The notes beneath the pieces were generated by a model. The model made no database searches. It was given only the letters and a program-made list of their open reading frames with translations, and was not told where the DNA came from. 37,450 nt of DNA from Candidatus Eisenbacteria bacterium (GTDB taxonomy: Bacteria; Eisenbacteria; RBG-16-71-46): the NCBI GenBank assembly GCA_020847735.1, contig JADLBL010000013.1, positions 1 through 37,450 on the forward strand, read 5' to 3'. Both the position numbers and the translations under genes were made by a program. Positions 15,310-24,187 of this stretch are shown piece by piece. Numbering within the stretch: the stretch's first letter is position 1; each line of letters starts with the position of its first letter.

Positions 15310-16395
15310 TCAGCGCGCGAAGGCGCGCAGCGCCGGGAGCGCGGCGCCGGCGGAGTCGAAGAGCGCGCAGTTCTCCCACGGCGAGCCGTAGCCGGGCGCC
15401 GCGATCCACGCGGGTTCCCACCAGAAGACACCCGCGCCGCGGCCACTAGGTACGCCCGCGACCGCGCCGCGCACGGCGCGCGCGAACGCGGCCTGGCCGC
15501 GCGGCGTGGCCGGCCACGCGCCGACCTGCCGCGGCTCGCCCACCGGGTTGTGCGTGGAGTCGAACGCCCGCAGCGTCCACGGATGGGCGGTCTCGACCAC
15601 CATCACATCGCGGCCGAGGCTGTGCGCGAGAGCATCGAGGTTGCGCTCGAGGTCCGCCAGGGAGCCGTGCCACCACGGGTAGTAGGAGAGCCCCGCGATC
15701 TCGAACGGCACGCCGAGCCGGACGAGCCGGCCGAAGAACGCCGCGCTCGCCGCCGCATCGCCGCCGCGCGAGAAATGCACGATGCGCCGGACGTGCGGCG
15801 CGCCCTCGCGCGCGCCCTCGGCCGCGGCGCGCAGCAGCGCGGCGAAGCCGTCGGCGTTCGCGCCGCCCGCGCCGAGGCGGCCAGCGTCCCAGAGCATCCC
15901 CGCGTCCACCTCGTTGCCGAGCTGAACCCACTCGGGCGGCGCGCCGGCGGCGACGCAGTTCGCGAGCACGTCGCGCGTCCACGCGCGCACGCTGTCGGCG
16001 AGCGTCGCGGGCGGAAGTTCACGCCACGCGGCGGGAGGCGTCTGCTTCCCCGGGTCGGCCCAGGTGTCCGAGTAGTGCAGGTCGAGCATCACGCGCAGGC
16101 CCAGCGCGTGCGCCCGCTTCGCCATCCCGACCGTGGCCGCGGGCCCGCACTCGCCGCCGGCGGGAGAGTGCCAGACGCGCAGCCGCACGGCGTCCAGCCC
16201 GGCGTCGCGCAGCGCGACCATCGCATTCACCGTGTCGCCCCGCACGCGAAAGACGCCGCCGCCGGCCTCCACGCGCGGCAGCGAGGAGAGATCGGCGCCG
16301 ATGACGGGCCTGCCCGCCCCTGCGGGCGCGGCCAGCAGCGCCGCCAGCGCCACAGCGACCGCCGGGCGCACGCATGCGGGGCGCAGGAGCGTCAA
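15310..16395 (-). CDS. Secreted GH53 arabinogalactan endo-beta-1,4-galactanase
   Basis: 361 residues if translated from TTG 16395, which overlaps the queG stop (TTGA) and suggests coupling; no ATG or GTG gives a better signal peptide. The leader (VAVALAALLAAPAGA) is followed by IGADLSSLPRVEAGGG. The GH53 core is clear: LRVWHSP, VMLDLHYSDTWADPGKQ, acid/base Glu in QLGNEVDAGMLW, LSYYPWWHG, nucleophile Glu in VVETAHPWT, and VFWWEPAW. It would cut beta-1,4-galactan side chains of pectin outside the cytoplasm. Genetic coupling to a tRNA-modification gene is odd and probably reflects operon compaction rather than shared function. Confidence 0.88.
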   Translation of the reverse strand: MTLLRPACVRPAVAVALAALLAAPAGAGRPVIGADLSSLPRVEAGGGVFRVRGDTVNAMVALRDAGLDAVRLRVWHSPAGGECGPAATVGMAKRAHALGLRVMLDLHYSDTWADPGKQTPPAAWRELPPATLADSVRAWTRDVLANCVAAGAPPEWVQLGNEVDAGMLWDAGRLGAGGANADGFAALLRAAAEGAREGAPHVRRIVHFSRGGDAAASAAFFGRLVRLGVPFEIAGLSYYPWWHGSLADLERNLDALAHSLGRDVMVVETAHPWTLRAFDSTHNPVGEPRQVGAWPATPRGQAAFARAVRGAVAGVPSGRGAGVFWWEPAWIAAPGYGSPWENCALFDSAGAALPALRAFAR

Positions 16396-17693
16396 GCGCG
16401 CACCCCGGCGAGCGCGAGAGTCGCTTCCTCGCGCACGAACGTGGAGTCGTCGTGCTCCGCCGCGCGCAGCACCGCGTTCGCCCGTTCGTGGATCGCGCCG
16501 CCGGCGTCCACCGTGCGCGACCCGTTCCCCGCGTCGCCGCCCGCGGGGCCGTTGTCCGTCCGATCGTGGCGCGCCCGATCGAAGCCCGCGGCCGGGCCGT
16601 CCGCCGTCGCGAGGCCCGCCGCGGCGGCGATCCGGCCGATCGCCCAGGCGGCGTGCCCGCGAACGAGCGGCGAGGGATCGTGCGCCAGCGAGCGCGCCAG
16701 CGCCGTCAGCGCCGCGGCCTGCCCGCGGTTGCCGAGCGCGACGCACACGTTGCGCAGGAACCCTTCGCGGTCCGCGCGCCGGATCGGGCTGGTCGCGAAC
16801 AGTTCCCGGAACCCGGGCTCATCGAGCGCGAGGAAGCGCTCGAGCGTCCAGCCCTCGAGCTCACGAGCGTGCAGGCGCGCCTCGCGCGCGGGCGGGGCGA
16901 AGCGGTTCCAGGGACACACTTCCTGGCAGACGTCGCAGCCGAAGATCCAGTCGCCGACGAGCGGCCGCAGCTCGCGCGGAATGGGCCCGCGCAGCTCGAT
17001 CGTCAGGTAGGAGATGCACAGGCGCGCGTCCACCTGGTAGGGCGCGACGATCGCGTTCGTCGGACACTGGTCGAGGCAGCGCGTGCAGGTGCCGCAGTGC
17101 TCGCCCGCGAGCGGCGCGTCGGGCTCGAGGTCGCGGTCCATGAGCACTTCGCCGAGCAGGAAGTACGAGCCGCGCGCGGGCGAGAGGAGCCCCGAGTGCT
17201 TGCCGATCCAGCCGAGCCCGGCGCGTTCGGCCCAGCCGCGCTCGAGGATCGCGCCGGTGTCGGAGTACCAGAGCGAGCCCGAGCCGGGGAGGAGTTCGGC
17301 GCGGATCCAGTCCTCGAGCGCGCCGAGCTTCTCCTTCATGAGCGCGTGGTAGTCCTCGCCGGCGGCGTAGCGCGCGATGCGACCGACGCGCGCGTCGAGC
17401 GCCTCCTCGCGCGCCGGCGGATACGCGAGCGCGACGCACAGCACCGAGCGGATGCCGGCGAGCAGGCGGGCCGGGTCCGCCCGCCGGGAGCGGTGCTTGT
17501 CGTTGGCGAGCCACGCCATGTCGCCATGACGGCCGGCGGCGAGCCACGCCTCGTAGCGCCCGATCGCCTCGAGCGGCTCCACGCGCGCGATGCCCGCGGC
17601 GTCGAAACCGAGCGCCAGGGCGCGCGCCTTGAGCCGCTCGCCGGGCGATGCGTCGCGCGGCGGATCAGCCCTTCGTGCTGTCGGGTTCGGCAC
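16392..17693 (-). CDS. queG: Epoxyqueuosine reductase QueG
   Basis: It performs the last step of queuosine synthesis in tRNA (epoxyqueuosine to queuosine), using cobalamin and two [4Fe-4S] clusters. 433 residues from GTG 17693. LWYSDTGAILERGWAERAGLGWIGKHSGLL holds the catalytic Asp region. The cluster ligands are in CGTCTRCLDQCPTNAI and CDVCQEVCPWNRF. The C-terminus has HEAT-like repeats (LARSLAHDPSPLVRGHAAWA) interrupted by a low-complexity insert of about 40 residues. The start overlaps the DUF6600 gene by 29 bp, so the true start could be slightly downstream. The stop overlaps the galactanase start. Confidence 0.92.
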   Translation of the reverse strand: MPNPTARRADPPRDASPGERLKARALALGFDAAGIARVEPLEAIGRYEAWLAAGRHGDMAWLANDKHRSRRADPARLLAGIRSVLCVALAYPPAREEALDARVGRIARYAAGEDYHALMKEKLGALEDWIRAELLPGSGSLWYSDTGAILERGWAERAGLGWIGKHSGLLSPARGSYFLLGEVLMDRDLEPDAPLAGEHCGTCTRCLDQCPTNAIVAPYQVDARLCISYLTIELRGPIPRELRPLVGDWIFGCDVCQEVCPWNRFAPPAREARLHARELEGWTLERFLALDEPGFRELFATSPIRRADREGFLRNVCVALGNRGQAAALTALARSLAHDPSPLVRGHAAWAIGRIAAAAGLATADGPAAGFDRARHDRTDNGPAGGDAGNGSRTVDAGGAIHERANAVLRAAEHDDSTFVREEATLALAGVRA

Positions 17694-18705
17694 GGGGGTG
17701 CCGCGGCTCGCGCTGCGGGCGGGGCGGCCCGGGGTGCTTCTTCGGAGGCCGCGGACCCGGATGACCGACGCGCGTCGAGTCGTGACGCACGACGCTGTCG
17801 GCCGGCGTCGCGGGCTCGGGAGGCACGGGAACCGGCACGGGCGCCTTCATTCTCGGCGCGGCCGGCATGGGCGGCGGCGCTTCGACGCGCGCCTGGCCGA
17901 GGACTCGCGCGCCCGCGTTCACGGCGCGCTCGGTCCGCCGGATGAGATCCGACTCGCCCGGCGGCGCGAGCGCGGGAAGCTTCACCCGGCGCACGGCCGG
18001 TTCCTGCAGCGGCGCGCTGAACGCTCCGCCCAATCGCGTGAGGAGCGCCGCATCCGGACCACGGTTGTAGGTCACGCCGCCGCGCCGCGCCCAGTTCGCG
18101 ATCTCGCGCACCGGCCGGTCGGTGACCGGCGGGCGCATCACGTAGAGCGCGGTCGAGGTCTGGTTCATGCCGTTGAACTGCTGCGCGCCGGCGAACGTGA
18201 AGACGCCGCCCGGCGCGTCCGCGTAGTCGTCGTAGCCCGGGGGACCGAGCGGCGCCCAGCCCAGATAGTCGCCGACCGAAACCCACGCCACCCACGCCGG
18301 TCCCCAGACGGGGCCGGGCTGCCAGACCCAGCCCTGGAACGAATCGTAGAACCACGCGCCGTAGTGATCGGTGATCCAGCCGAACGGGTCGTTCGAATAC
18401 CAGACCCAGCCGTAGGCGTCCGACGGCTCCCACCAGCCTTGTTCGTAGGGACGCCACGAGTCGAAGTTGACCCGCGGCCGGAAGACCCAGCCGTAGGGCT
18501 CGATCAGCGTCCAGTCGCCCTCGCCTTCGAGCGCGTCGTAGAATCCGCGATACGGGGGAGCGAGCCCCTCGCGCGCGGCGCTCTGCAGCGGCATGGCCGG
18601 GCTTTCGCCGGGCGCGTACACCCCCGGCACGTCCGAGACGGCGCACGACAACGTCGTCGCGAGCAGCACGACGAGGGCGAAGCCGAACAGCGGGCGGAGC
18701 GACAT
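17665..18705 (-). CDS. DUF6600-like Trp/Tyr-rich lipoprotein
   Basis: 346 residues from ATG 18705 with AGAGGAG upstream. The signal peptide runs to a lipobox-like LLATTLSC (Cys21). Residues about 60-160 are a run of aromatic repeats (GDWTLIEPYGWVFRP, YEQGWWEPSDAYGWVWYS, PFGWITDHYGAWFYD, WVWQPGPVWGPAWVAW), the hallmark of DUF6600/YXWGXW-type proteins. The C-terminal 90 residues are Pro-rich and basic (PRPPKKHPGPPRP), probably cell-wall or surface exposed. Function is unknown. It lies 13 bp after the ETF-QO gene in the trxB operon. Confidence 0.75.
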   Translation of the reverse strand: MSLRPLFGFALVVLLATTLSCAVSDVPGVYAPGESPAMPLQSAAREGLAPPYRGFYDALEGEGDWTLIEPYGWVFRPRVNFDSWRPYEQGWWEPSDAYGWVWYSNDPFGWITDHYGAWFYDSFQGWVWQPGPVWGPAWVAWVSVGDYLGWAPLGPPGYDDYADAPGGVFTFAGAQQFNGMNQTSTALYVMRPPVTDRPVREIANWARRGGVTYNRGPDAALLTRLGGAFSAPLQEPAVRRVKLPALAPPGESDLIRRTERAVNAGARVLGQARVEAPPPMPAAPRMKAPVPVPVPPEPATPADSVVRHDSTRVGHPGPRPPKKHPGPPRPQREPRHPRAEPDSTKG

Positions 18706-18718
18706 GGGCTCCTCTCTT

Positions 18719-20407
18719 CTAGAGGTGCTTGTAGTTCGGGCCGCCGCCGCCTTCGGGCGTGGTCCAGGTGATGATCTGGAATGGATCGGCGATGTCGCAG
18801 GTCTTGCAGTGCACGCAGTTCGCGGCGTTGATCTGCAGCCTCAGCGCTCCGGGTTTCGCCTCGTCGGGGACCATCTCGTAGACGTTCGCCGGGCAGAAAT
18901 GCTGGCACGGGTTGCCGTACTGGGTGCGGCAGGTCGTGGCGCAGACGTTGAGGTCGGCGACCACCAGGTGCACGGGCTGGTCCTCCTCGTGCAGGGTGCC
19001 GGAGAGATAGACGTCGGCCAGCTTGTCGAAGGTGAGCTTGCCGTCGAACTTGCGCGGCGCCGGCTTGCCGTTGGGGTGCACCTCGGCGAGCTTGCGCATG
19101 CGTTCGTGGCTCGCGTGACCCGGCAGGTGGTCGCCGAACGGGTCGCGGCCGCCGAAGTACATCTGGAAGCCGGTGCGCGGCAGCGCCTGCCAGAGTCCGC
19201 CGTCGAACGCCTGGTGAAAGTTGCGCATCGAGCGCAGCTCCTCGCCCGCCCACGACGACGCGACGCGCGTTTCGTAGTCCGCGAGTTTCTGTTTCGAGAA
19301 ATCGCCCGCCTTGAGGCACTCGAAGATCGTCGCGGCCGCGAGCATGCCCGACTTGATCGCGAGGTGAATGCCCTTGAGCCGCCCGCCGTTCAGGAACCCG
19401 CCGTTGTCGCCGGCGAGCAGCAGGCCTTCGGCCGACAGCTTCGGCATCGAGTACCAGCCGCCCTCGGGGATCGCCTTGGCGCCGTAGCCGACGGGTTTGC
19501 CGCCTTCGAGCAGGCCGCGCACGAGCGGGTGCTCCTTGAACCTCTGCAGGTTGCCGTGCGGGTCGCTCGTCGGGTCGGGCGCGTCGAGTCCGGTGCAGAA
19601 GCCCACGTACCACTGCGTGTCGGAAAGTCCGTAGATGAAGCCGCCGCCGAACGTGTGACGGTCGAGCGGCCAGGCCATCGTGTGGATGACGCGGCCTTTG
19701 GCGGCGCGTCCGGGCGGCACCTCCCACAGCTCCTTCACGCCGGTCGCGTACACCTGCGGATCGCGGCCGGCGAGCAGGCCGAGCGGTCCTTCGAGCTGCT
19801 TCGTGAGCGAGCCGCGCGGGCCCTCGCACAGGACCGTGACCTTGGCGAGCGCGTCGGCGCCGGGCTGGTAGGTGCTCTTCTTCCCGCCCGACTTGCTCAC
19901 GCCCTTGTCGCCCGTCCGCACACCGAGCAACCGGCCGTTCTCGAGCAGCGGTGCGGCGGCCGGGGTCTCGGTCGCGATCAGGACGCCCTTCTCCTCGGCG
20001 ATCGTCGCCAGCCACCGGCACACGTCGCCGAGGCTGACGATGACGTTGCCGTGGTTCCTGAGCACGGGCGGCAGGAAGGGCAGCTTGAACTGTCCGTCGC
20101 GCGAGAGAATGTAGACGTCGTCGTGCGCGACGTCGGCGGCGACCGGGCAGCCGCGCTCGCGCCAGTCGGGCAGCAGCTCCGCCATGCCGCGCGGGTCCAT
20201 GACCGCGCCCGAGAAGCCGTGCGCGCCGACCTCGGCGCCCTTCTCGAGCACCGCGATGCCGATCTCGCCGAGCGCCTTTCCGGCGCCGCCGGCGGCGACG
20301 GCCTCATCGTGCCGGGCGATCAGGCTCGCGAGGTGAATCGCACCCGCAAGGCCGGCCGGGCCCGCGCCGACGAACTGGACGTCGAACTCGAGGACTTCGC
20401 GTTCCAA
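18719..20407 (-). CDS. Electron transfer flavoprotein:ubiquinone oxidoreductase (ETF-QO)
   Basis: It passes electrons from reduced ETF (acyl-CoA and amino-acid dehydrogenases) to membrane quinone. 562 residues from TTG 20407, with GGAGGCG at the right distance; an unusual start codon, but no ATG alternative exists near the conserved N-terminus. The FAD site is VGAGPAGLAGA (G14-x-G16-x-x-G19). Family stretches include GAHGFSGAVMDPRGM, GLDAPDPTSDPHGN, LLAGDNGGFLNGGRLKGIH and GKLTFDKLADVYLSGT. The C-terminal [4Fe-4S] ligands are in NPCQHFCPANVYE and NCVHCKTCDIADP. ETF subunit genes are not in the window. It is the second gene of the trxB operon (32-bp gap). Confidence 0.92.
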   Translation of the reverse strand: MEREVLEFDVQFVGAGPAGLAGAIHLASLIARHDEAVAAGGAGKALGEIGIAVLEKGAEVGAHGFSGAVMDPRGMAELLPDWRERGCPVAADVAHDDVYILSRDGQFKLPFLPPVLRNHGNVIVSLGDVCRWLATIAEEKGVLIATETPAAAPLLENGRLLGVRTGDKGVSKSGGKKSTYQPGADALAKVTVLCEGPRGSLTKQLEGPLGLLAGRDPQVYATGVKELWEVPPGRAAKGRVIHTMAWPLDRHTFGGGFIYGLSDTQWYVGFCTGLDAPDPTSDPHGNLQRFKEHPLVRGLLEGGKPVGYGAKAIPEGGWYSMPKLSAEGLLLAGDNGGFLNGGRLKGIHLAIKSGMLAAATIFECLKAGDFSKQKLADYETRVASSWAGEELRSMRNFHQAFDGGLWQALPRTGFQMYFGGRDPFGDHLPGHASHERMRKLAEVHPNGKPAPRKFDGKLTFDKLADVYLSGTLHEEDQPVHLVVADLNVCATTCRTQYGNPCQHFCPANVYEMVPDEAKPGALRLQINAANCVHCKTCDIADPFQIITWTTPEGGGGPNYKHL

Positions 20408-20439
20408 GATCCGCCTCCGTTCCCCTGCCTAGCGCCGCG

Positions 20440-21402
20440 TCATGCGCGCGAGGCCGCCGCATGCTCGGCGTGGGCCTGCGCTTCGAGCCAGCGCTCGGCG
20501 TCGATCGCCGCCATGCAGCCGCTGCCGGCCGCGGTCACCGCCTGACGGTACACCGAGTCGAAAACGTCGCCGGCGGCGAACACGCCCTCGACGCTCGTGT
20601 ACGACGTGCCCGGCTTCACCTTGAGATAGCCCTTGGCGTTCGTCTCGAGCTGGCCGCCGAGGAACCCGGTGTTCGGCTGGTGACCGATCGCGACGAACAC
20701 GCCGTCCACCGCCATTTCGGTGAGCGCGCCCGTCTTCGTGTCGCGCAGCCGGACGCCGGTGACGCGGCGGTGCGGCTCGCCGAGCACCTCGGCGATCTCG
20801 CTGTTCCAGACGAACCGGATCTTCGCGTTCGCGAGCGCCCGCTCCTGCATGATCTTCGAGGCGCGCAGCTCGTCGCGCCGGTGGACGACCACGACCTCGG
20901 AGCAGAAGCGCGTCAGGTACGTGGCTTCCTCCATCGCCGTGTCGCCGCCGCCGACCACGATCACCCGCTTGCCCTTGAAGAAAAAGCCGTCGCACGTCGC
21001 GCAGGCGCTGACCCCCGCGCCCATGAACTCGGCCTCGCTCGGCAGCCCCAGCAGCATGGCGCTCGCGCCGGTCGCGACGATCACGCTGCGCGCCGCGTAT
21101 TCGACCTCGTTGGACCAGACGCGCAGCGGGCGGCCCGAGAAGTCCACGCGTTCGACCGTCTGATCGAGGATCTCGGTGCCGAAGCGGGCGGCCTGTTCGC
21201 GGAACTTGTCCATCAGCTCGGGCCCGAGCAGACCCTCGGGGAAGCCGGGGTAGTTCTCGACCTCCGTCGTGATCGTGAGCTGGCCGCCGGGCTGAAGGCC
21301 GGTGAAGACGACGGGCTTGAGATTGGCTCGCGCCGCGTAGATGGCGGCCGTGTAGCCGGCAGGGCCGGAGCCGAGGATCAGGACGTCGTGAACGCGCGAC
21401 AC
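20440..21402 (-). CDS. trxB: Thioredoxin reductase
   Basis: It reduces thioredoxin with NADPH through FAD and a redox disulfide. 320 residues from GTG 21402, preceded by GGGAGG. The FAD motif is GSGPAGYTAAIYAARA (G11-G13-G16), the redox centre CATC (C134-C137) in VSACATCDGFFFKG, the NADPH site GGGDTAMEEATYLT with HRRDELRASK, and the second FAD motif VEGVFAAGDVFDSVYRQ. All are intact and length is normal. First gene of the five-gene minus-strand operon. Confidence 0.95.
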   Translation of the reverse strand: MSRVHDVLILGSGPAGYTAAIYAARANLKPVVFTGLQPGGQLTITTEVENYPGFPEGLLGPELMDKFREQAARFGTEILDQTVERVDFSGRPLRVWSNEVEYAARSVIVATGASAMLLGLPSEAEFMGAGVSACATCDGFFFKGKRVIVVGGGDTAMEEATYLTRFCSEVVVVHRRDELRASKIMQERALANAKIRFVWNSEIAEVLGEPHRRVTGVRLRDTKTGALTEMAVDGVFVAIGHQPNTGFLGGQLETNAKGYLKVKPGTSYTSVEGVFAAGDVFDSVYRQAVTAAGSGCMAAIDAERWLEAQAHAEHAAASRA

Positions 21403-21729
21403 TGGCGCCTCCCATGCAGGTCATAAGGTGTGGCGAGCGCCGCGGATATTAGCCTCGCCCGGTGCGGCTCCGCCAACCGGCGGGAGCAGATGGCGGGCGT
21501 CGTTCGCGCGGCGGGGCCGGTTGCTCATGTTGAGAGGCACCCGCGTCCGGAAAGGTTCACCGGGCGCCCTTCGGAACGGAGCGTTTTGCGGCCGCTGGAC
21601 ACTTTGGGCTGGTGACGCGTTGGCGGGCACCACTAGAATTCCCCGGCGCGGCCGCGGCGGGGTTCGCGCGATGTCGGCCCTGCGAGCGGCCCGCCGAAGT
21701 TTCCAGCACCCTTCGCTTCGGAGCTTCCC
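21403..21729. other. 327-bp divergent intergenic region between trxB and sugar dehydrogenase
   Basis: It should hold the promoters of the trxB operon (minus) and of the sugar dehydrogenase gene (plus). A candidate minus promoter is at 21446-21476. On the plus side TAGAAT at 21633-21638 is a fair -10 box, but I see no good -35 at the right distance. No coding frame with recognisable product is visible. Confidence 0.5.
21446..21476 (-). promoter_or_regulatory. Candidate promoter of the trxB operon
   Basis: On the minus strand TTGGCG (21476-21471), 19-bp spacer, TAATAT (21451-21446), ending 43 bp before the trxB start. The spacer is slightly long; prediction by eye. Confidence 0.35.
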
Positions 21730-23151
21730 GTGCCGCGAAACCGCGTCTTGTTGATCCTGCTGATCCTGCTGTTCGCCACGCCCGACCTGCGCGCCCAGAC
21801 CCACCCCGCCGGATTCGACGACCAGCCCGTCGTGAGCGGGCTCGAACAGCCCACGACCCTGGCGATGACCCCCGAAGGCAGGCTGCTGGTCGGTCTGCGG
21901 GGCGGCGTGATCCGCGTCGTGGATCAGGGCGGACTGCTTCCCGCGCCCATGCTCACGCTGCCGGTCGAGACCTACGAGGAGCAGGGCCTGCTCGGCATCG
22001 CGCTCGATCCGGACTACGCGGTGAATCGCTGGCTGTACGTGTTCTGGACGCCGTACACGGGCTCGCAGCCCGCGCCGGAGAACCGCGTCTCCCGTTTCAC
22101 GGTTCAGGCGGACACGGTCCTGGCGGGCAGCGAAGTCGTGGTGATCGCACCCCTGCCCACTGGCGCCGGTTATCACGTCGGCGGCGGACTGCGGACGAGC
22201 TCCGACGGGCATCTGTGGCTGACGATCGGCGACGTGAGCGACGGCGAGTTCTTCGGCTGGCCGCGCATGAACGACCGGCTCGAGGGCAAGCTGCTGCGCC
22301 TGAACCTGGACGGCTCGATCCCGGCGGACAATCCGCTCATCGGCGTTCCCGGGGCGCGTGGCGAAATCTGGCAGAAGGGCCTTCGCAGCCCGTTTCGCTT
22401 CGCGCTCCAGCCGGGCACGCTGCGGCCGTTCGTGAACGATGTCGGCTCCTACCTGTGGGAGGAGATCAACCGCGGCGACCCGGGAGCCGACTTCGGCTGG
22501 CCCGACCACGAAGGCGCCGAACAGCCCGCCCCGGCCGACGCGGTGAATCCGATCTTCACCTACCCGCACGCGGGCAACGGCGCCTCGATCACCGGCGCCG
22601 CGTTCCACACCGGCGGATCGTTCCCGCCCGGGTACGCGGGCAACTATTTCTTCGTGGATCACTCGCGCGGGCAGATCGGCCGCATGGTGCTCGCCGGCGA
22701 CAGCGTCGTGTCGGTCACGATGCCCTGGGGCACGACGGCGGGCTGGGGTTGGGGCGGAGGTCCGGTGGACCTGCTGATGGGTGGCGACGGCGCCCTCTAT
22801 TACACGCAATATACCGGCGGGCAGGTGCGCCGGATCACCTACGGTGCGCCGGCGGACGTGAACGCCGCCGCCGCGACGCTGGCGTTCGCCCGGCCGTGGC
22901 CGAATCCCGCGCGGGGTGGAACGACGCTCGCCTTCACGCTGGCGGCCCCCGGACACGCGCGACTCTCGATCCTGGATGTGCAGGGGCGGAGCGTGCGAGT
23001 CCTGGTGGACGGCGCGCTGGTCGCGGGCGCGCACTCGGAAGACTGGGACGGCAGCGACGCCGGCGGTCGCGCCGCGCCGGCGGGCATCTATCTCGCCCGG
23101 CTCGAGACCGCGGGCGCGACGCTCTCGCGGCGCATCGTGCGCCTGCGGTAA
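21730..23151 (+). CDS. Secreted PQQ-dependent sugar dehydrogenase (Asd/YliI type) with FlgD-like tail
   Basis: 473 residues from GTG 21730. The signal peptide LLILLILLFATPDLRAQ resembles that of the repeat protein at 2270 (both end LRAQ). The catalytic domain is the six-bladed glucose/sorbosone dehydrogenase propeller: GLEQPTTLAMTPEGRLLVG, GLLGIALDPDYAVNRWLYVFW, catalytic His in GYHVGGGLRTSSDGHLWLTIGD (H149), RLEGKLLRLNLDGSIP, IWQKGLRSPFRFA, and DFGWPDHEG. It would oxidise aldoses to lactones outside the cytoplasm using PQQ. The final 85 residues are a FlgD-like Ig domain (ARLSILDVQGRSVRVLV, PAGIYLARLETAG) ending IVRLR. Whether this lineage makes PQQ cannot be seen here. Confidence 0.88.
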   Translation: MPRNRVLLILLILLFATPDLRAQTHPAGFDDQPVVSGLEQPTTLAMTPEGRLLVGLRGGVIRVVDQGGLLPAPMLTLPVETYEEQGLLGIALDPDYAVNRWLYVFWTPYTGSQPAPENRVSRFTVQADTVLAGSEVVVIAPLPTGAGYHVGGGLRTSSDGHLWLTIGDVSDGEFFGWPRMNDRLEGKLLRLNLDGSIPADNPLIGVPGARGEIWQKGLRSPFRFALQPGTLRPFVNDVGSYLWEEINRGDPGADFGWPDHEGAEQPAPADAVNPIFTYPHAGNGASITGAAFHTGGSFPPGYAGNYFFVDHSRGQIGRMVLAGDSVVSVTMPWGTTAGWGWGGGPVDLLMGGDGALYYTQYTGGQVRRITYGAPADVNAAAATLAFARPWPNPARGGTTLAFTLAAPGHARLSILDVQGRSVRVLVDGALVAGAHSEDWDGSDAGGRAAPAGIYLARLETAGATLSRRIVRLR

Positions 23152-23305
23152 GGGGCGCGGACCCGCGGCCGCCCGCCGCGTCCGTCGCTTTCCCGTGCGT
23201 TCGCGCGCACGCCGTGGTATGCACGCGGGAACAGCGCCCCGCCGGAGGTCGTCCTGGCGCGCACCGGCGCGCCTGCGGCGGGATGGGGAGACGGAGGCGG
23301 ACGGA

Positions 23306-23983
23306 ATGCACGGCTGGGAGATGCTGCGAATCGTGGTGGCCGCGCTGCTCGGCGGCGTCATCGGCATGGAGCGCGACCGGCGCGGCCGACCGGCCGGGCT
23401 GCGCACGCACATGATCGTGGCGCTCGCCTCGGCGACCTACATGGTCGTCTCCACGCACTTCATTGACCACCAGTCCTACACGAGCGCCGAGCACGTCGAG
23501 GTGGACGTCTCGCGAATCGCGGCGTCCATCGTGACGGGCATCGGCTTCCTGGGCGGCGGCGCGATCATGCGCACCGGGCTCAACGTGCTGGGCCTGACGA
23601 CGGCCGCGGGTCTGTGGCTGGTCGGCGCGATCGGCATGGCCGCCGGCGGCGGCATGTACATGACCGCCGTGTTCGTCACCGCGCTGGGGCTGGTCGCCCT
23701 CACGCTGCTGCGCCGCCTCGAGGACAAGGACGACCGGCTCGAGACCCGCCGGGTGCAGGTCTCTCTGATCGAGCAGGACTCGCTGGACGAGGTGTATTCG
23801 CGGCTGCGCCGCACCGGCGCGCACGTCGGGCTCGTGCAGGCGGAGCGGTTCGTCGCCGAGAACCGGCTGACCGCGTCGCTCGAGGTCCGCGTCACGCGCG
23901 AGACACCGCACGAGACGCTCATGGACGCGCTCGCAGGCTGCACCGGCCTCGAGCGCGCGCGCGTGGAGAAGGCCGAGATCTAG
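23306..23983 (+). CDS. MgtC/SapB family membrane protein
   Basis: 225 residues from ATG 23306, preceded by GGAGGCGGACGGA. The N-terminal half has four or five membrane helices with the family signatures GGVIGMERDRRGRPAGLRTH and GIGFLGGGAIMRTG ... GLTTAAGLWLVGAIGMAAG. The C-terminal half (VQVSLIEQDSLDEVYSRLR to LERARVEKAEI) is a soluble ACT-like domain. MgtC-type proteins are linked to survival at low magnesium and regulation of ATP synthase; the role here is inferred from the family only. A hairpin follows the stop directly. Confidence 0.92.
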   Translation: MHGWEMLRIVVAALLGGVIGMERDRRGRPAGLRTHMIVALASATYMVVSTHFIDHQSYTSAEHVEVDVSRIAASIVTGIGFLGGGAIMRTGLNVLGLTTAAGLWLVGAIGMAAGGGMYMTAVFVTALGLVALTLLRRLEDKDDRLETRRVQVSLIEQDSLDEVYSRLRRTGAHVGLVQAERFVAENRLTASLEVRVTRETPHETLMDALAGCTGLERARVEKAEI

Positions 23984-24008
23984 GCGAGCCGTCCAGCCCG
24001 CGGCTCGC
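23984..24008 (+). terminator. Hairpin directly after the mgtC-like stop codon
   Basis: GCGAGCCG (23984-23991) pairs perfectly with CGGCTCGC (24001-24008) over a 9-nt loop, starting on the base after the TAG. No T-run follows, so termination strength is uncertain. Confidence 0.4.
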
Positions 24009-24078
24009 ATGGCGCCGCACCGTCGCTCGAACGCGGGGGGCGGACGCGCGGGAACGCGGTCCGGATCGCGGGGCCGCC

Positions 24079-24107
24079 TTGCCGCATCGCGGCGGCTTAC
24101 CTAGACT
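24079..24107 (+). promoter_or_regulatory. Candidate promoter of the ferredoxin gene
   Basis: TTGCCG (24079-24084), 17-bp spacer, TAGACT (24102-24107), 80 bp before the ferredoxin start. It resembles the boxes upstream of tnaA and of the hydrolase at 33606. Confidence 0.5.
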
Positions 24108-24187
24108 GGTCCGCGGTTTCCAAGGGCCCGCCTGCTCGCGCGCCGGTTCGATCCCGGCACGCTGGTTTCGCATCGGAGGTTGTCGCC

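Noticed and set aside
24142-24158. GCCGG-TTCGATC-CCGGC, a perfect tRNA T-arm look-alike
   Set aside because: No matching acceptor, D or anticodon stems can be formed around it; it lies in the leader of the ferredoxin gene, so it is not a tRNA.
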